6,960 bases of DNA. Origin: Syntrophaceae bacterium UBA7544 (GTDB lineage: Bacteria; Desulfobacterota; Syntrophia; Syntrophales; Smithellaceae). Position 1 is the stretch's first letter. Each line of letters opens with the position of its first letter. The notes below the pieces were generated by a model. That model worked only from the letters and a program-made list of their open reading frames with translations. It searched no databases and had not been told where the DNA came from. This document shows, in pieces, positions 4,964 through 6,960 of this stretch. The DNA lies in assembly GCA_002479215.1 (NCBI GenBank), contig DLME01000106.1, positions 1 to 6,960 on the forward strand, given 5' to 3'. Both the position numbers and the translations under genes were made by a program.

Positions 4964-5407
4964 TTATTTTGTGGCGGAATCCAGATAACCCTGCAGAATT
5001 AGGCAAGCGGCCAGTTTATCCACCTTGTCTTTTCTTTTTTTCCAGTGAATGCCGGAGTTAATCAGTATTTCTTCGGCTTCTTTGGTAGATAATGCTTCCG
5101 GCCATTTGAGAACAGGAAGAGAAAAAGTCGTATCCAAGAGAGCGGCAAAACGATTGACTTTGTCGCATTGGATACCTTCGGAACCGTCAATCTTTACCGG
5201 ATAACCGATTACAATTTTCTCTACATTATAATCATTGATCAGATTTTTCAAAATCTCCAAATCATGCTTTTTAGTTTTTCTAATTATCGTGGGTAAGCCC
5301 TGAGCGGTGAGCCCCAATTCATCACATATGGCTACGCCAATTCTTTTTTCACCATAATCCAGACCAAGTAATCGCAGATGGGCACCTCTTGTTTTAGTTT
5401 CTAACAA
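4964..5407 (-). CDS. ruvX: RuvX/YqgF, RNase H-like putative pre-16S rRNA nuclease or Holliday junction resolvase
   Basis: An RNase H-fold protein, linked to 16S rRNA 5'-end processing in E. coli and proposed as a Holliday junction resolvase. Motifs are LGLDYGEKRIGVAICDE (14-30) with D17, IVIGYPVKIDGSEG (65-78), EALSTKEAE (104-112) with E104, and VDKLAACLILQGYLD (129-143) with D130. D17, E104 and D130 would make the acidic active site. The usual DERL(S/T)T motif reads PEALST here, losing the Asp and Arg next to the Glu. The 147-aa length is normal. The start is TTG 5407: AAGGGAG lies just upstream with tight spacing, and no in-frame ATG exists near the conserved N-terminus, so the exact start is uncertain. 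mltG follows after 17 bases, so the two probably form one operon. Confidence 0.93.
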   Translation of the reverse strand: MLETKTRGAHLRLLGLDYGEKRIGVAICDELGLTAQGLPTIIRKTKKHDLEILKNLINDYNVEKIVIGYPVKIDGSEGIQCDKVNRFAALLDTTFSLPVLKWPEALSTKEAEEILINSGIHWKKRKDKVDKLAACLILQGYLDSATK

Positions 5408-5574
5408 TTCTCCCTTGCATTTTCAAGAATTAAATAATCGATTCTTTTCCGGGATCAGAACACTTTTTTATTCATCAAAAAATTGATAGTAAATATATTA
5501 AATATAATGTTGTGAAATCGTGAGGAGTTTGTTATTTCTCAACATCATTGAATCTAATTTAAGCGGGCAAAAAC
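5408..5574. other. Divergent ruvX-selB intergenic region
   Basis: These 167 AT-rich bases must hold the promoters for ruvX (leftward) and selB (rightward), yet no complete consensus promoter is visible. The best element is a perfect -10, TATAAT (5503-5508), facing selB. The nearest -35-like TTGATA (5483-5488) is only 14 bases away, too close for a standard promoter. GAGGAG at 5521-5526 looks like a ribosome site but serves no frame. No RNA gene is recognised. Confidence 0.45.
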
Positions 5575-6960
5575 ATGAAGCACTTTGTTCTCGGCACAGC
5601 GGGTCACGTCGACCACGGAAAAACTGCGTTAATTAAAGCGCTTACCGGCATTGATACCGACCGCTTGAAAGAGGAAAAGGAAAGGGGCATCACTATCGAA
5701 TTGGGGTTTGCCTCACTTAACTTGCCTTCCGGGCAAACCCTTGGCATTGTGGATGTCCCCGGCCATGAAAAATTCATCAAAAATATGGTTTCGGGCGCAG
5801 CGGGGATTGATTTAGTCATGATGGTTATTGCCGCGGATGAAGGCATTATGCCGCAGACAAAAGAGCATCTGCATATTTGTTCGCTTTTGGGAATATCCAA
5901 AGGTATCATTGCCCTGACTAAAATTGATCTGGTGGAAAAAGACTGGTTGGAGTTGGTCCAATCCGAGATTAGCGAATTTCTTCGGGGAAGTTTTCTGGAA
6001 GGCGCGCCTATCGTGCCTGTTTCGGCTCTCAAAGAAAAGGGGTTGGACAATCTCATCAAGGCTCTGGAAGCTACAATCAATAACATCCCTGAAAAAGCAG
6101 ACTCCGGCATTTTCCGTCTACCAGTAGACCGTGTATTCACGATGAAAGGATTCGGCACCGTCGTTACCGGCACGCTGGTATCAGACCGTATTAAATCCGG
6201 CGAAGATATTCAAATACTCCCCGAAGAAATTGCCGCCCGTATCAGGGGCATCCAAGTGCATAATCAACCTGTGGAAGAAGCCTGGGCCGGTCAACGCACG
6301 GCCATTAACCTTCAGGGAATTGAAAAATCCGCTATTAAACGCGGCGATATTCTTGCGCGTCCGGAAACTATCCGGCCGTCACAGCGCCTAGATGTTTTTG
6401 TCGAATTCCTCTCCTCTAATTCCAAAAATCTCAAAAATAGAACTCTTATCCGCCTGCACACCGGCACAAGCGAAATTATCGCCCGAGTAATCTTATTGGA
6501 GAAAGATGAGATTGCCCCCAGCCAAAAGGCCTTTGCTCAATTGGTTTTAGCCGATAAGGATGTTGTCGTTGCCGGCGACCGCTTTGTCCTGCGCAGCTAC
6601 TCGCCGATTACAACTATTGGCGGCGGTCAAATAATCGATCCGCTTCCGGCAAAACATAAAAGACTTAACAGCAAGATTATCGATGAGTTGAATTTATTAC
6701 AAACCGGAACACTGCCGGAGAAAATCTCCGTGATTCTCGAACGGACCGGCTTTACAGGCATCAATTTACGCGGCGTGGCCTTTCGTCTGGGTATCAACGC
6801 CAAGAAAATCCGGGAAGCGCTGGAAAATTTGTTTTCCAGCAAAAAAGCGTTTCTTCTGGATAGTGACGACACAACTGTTATTTCCGCCTATTTTGCCAAT
6901 CAACTCGAAGAGCTTATTGGCAAAAATCTTACCGCGTATCACAAGAAAAATCCTTTGCAG
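5575..6960 (+). CDS. selB: Selenocysteine-specific elongation factor SelB (3' end outside window)
   Basis: SelB is a GTPase that carries Sec-tRNA(Sec) to ribosomes paused at a UGA next to a SECIS hairpin. The 462 visible residues start with the G-domain: GHVDHGKT (10-17), RGITIELGFA (38-47, switch I region), DVPGHEKF (60-67), TKID (115-118) and SAL (150-152). Translation-factor barrels follow with FRLPVDRVFTMKGFGTVVTGT (180-200) and RIRGIQVHN (222-230). Domain 3 ends in TIGGGQIIDP (347-356), the SelB-type ending, and the winged-helix region that binds mRNA begins about residue 365. Full-length bacterial SelB is about 610-640 aa, so roughly a quarter is missing. ATG 5575 is the only sensible start, since an in-frame TAA lies at 5560-5562; its Shine-Dalgarno is weak (AAGCGGG). 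The TKID form and ending exclude EF-Tu. Confidence 0.96.
   Translation, partial: MKHFVLGTAGHVDHGKTALIKALTGIDTDRLKEEKERGITIELGFASLNLPSGQTLGIVDVPGHEKFIKNMVSGAAGIDLVMMVIAADEGIMPQTKEHLHICSLLGISKGIIALTKIDLVEKDWLELVQSEISEFLRGSFLEGAPIVPVSALKEKGLDNLIKALEATINNIPEKADSGIFRLPVDRVFTMKGFGTVVTGTLVSDRIKSGEDIQILPEEIAARIRGIQVHNQPVEEAWAGQRTAINLQGIEKSAIKRGDILARPETIRPSQRLDVFVEFLSSNSKNLKNRTLIRLHTGTSEIIARVILLEKDEIAPSQKAFAQLVLADKDVVVAGDRFVLRSYSPITTIGGGQIIDPLPAKHKRLNSKIIDELNLLQTGTLPEKISVILERTGFTGINLRGVAFRLGINAKKIREALENLFSSKKAFLLDSDDTTVISAYFANQLEELIGKNLTAYHKKNPLQ

Noticed and set aside
4947..5006. 20-residue N-terminal extension of mltG from TTG 5006
   Set aside because: It lies mostly within ruvX, has no Shine-Dalgarno and no MltG-like character; ATG 4946 fits the Lys-rich N-terminus and membrane segment.
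5420..5500. Promoter for ruvX on the minus strand
   Set aside because: Only partial matches (TTTACT with a poor TAAAAA at 17 bases, or an isolated TATTTA); none is good enough to annotate.
5509..5543. Inverted repeat GTTGTGAAAT / ATTTCTCAAC upstream of selB, considered as a SECIS-like or leader hairpin
   Set aside because: It has a central T-T mismatch and a 15-base loop, and the predicted start from TATAAT 5503-5508 would fall inside the left arm. No conserved SECIS features are seen.
5604..6173. Long minus-strand open frame (189 aa) antisense to selB
   Set aside because: It is a shadow of the SelB reading frame, has no recognisable domain and no start signals.

Overview
The window carries a conserved cell-envelope gene block, interrupted by an intact-looking composite insertion element, with the start of selB transcribed divergently at the right end. 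Minus-strand order from the right is ruvX (5407-4964), mltG (4946-3807), then mraZ (1400-954), rsmH (950-15) and the first codons of a gene at the left edge, by position probably ftsL. On the plus strand, selB begins at 5575 and runs off the right edge. The mraZ-rsmH pair opens a division and cell-wall (dcw) cluster. MltG sets glycan strand ends at the membrane, RuvX is an RNase H-like factor, and SelB shows that the host makes selenoproteins. Together with a Gram-negative-looking gene set and moderate to low GC, this suggests an anaerobic bacterium, perhaps a Desulfobacterota (Deltaproteobacteria) member. That placement is an inference with low certainty.

The main feature is a 2127-bp mobile element at 1613-3739, between mltG and the mraZ promoter. 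Its ends are visible: 22-bp terminal inverted repeats (20 of 22 matching), flanked by an exact 8-bp target duplication TTTTTTAA. It encodes an IS1595-family (ISXO2-like) transposase reading rightward. Two passenger genes read leftward: a 283-aa protein whose C-terminal part looks like a HEPN domain (RX4H motif), followed 7 bp later by a 91-aa CX2C/CX2C zinc-ribbon protein. The small gene and the transposase converge and overlap by 4 bp at their stop codons.

Both ends of the element look engineered by selection for expression control. Each terminal repeat supplies an inward TTGACA -35 box. At the left end, the terminal repeat contains a perfect complement of the transposase Shine-Dalgarno, so a transcript entering from outside could fold and mask it, while a transcript from the internal promoter would lack the masking arm. 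At the right end, a 9-bp perfect dyad encloses the Shine-Dalgarno and overlaps the start codon of the HEPN-like gene, and the best -10 box lies inside codons 2-3 of that gene. These arrangements, and the uncharacterised HEPN-like plus zinc-ribbon pair, are the best candidates for undescribed biology here.

The mraZ control region is also unusually clear: a TTGACA-17-TATAGT promoter followed by three GTGG boxes at 10-bp spacing, the expected MraZ autoregulatory operator, whose last box covers the mraZ Shine-Dalgarno. The insertion lies upstream of this promoter and appears to leave it intact.
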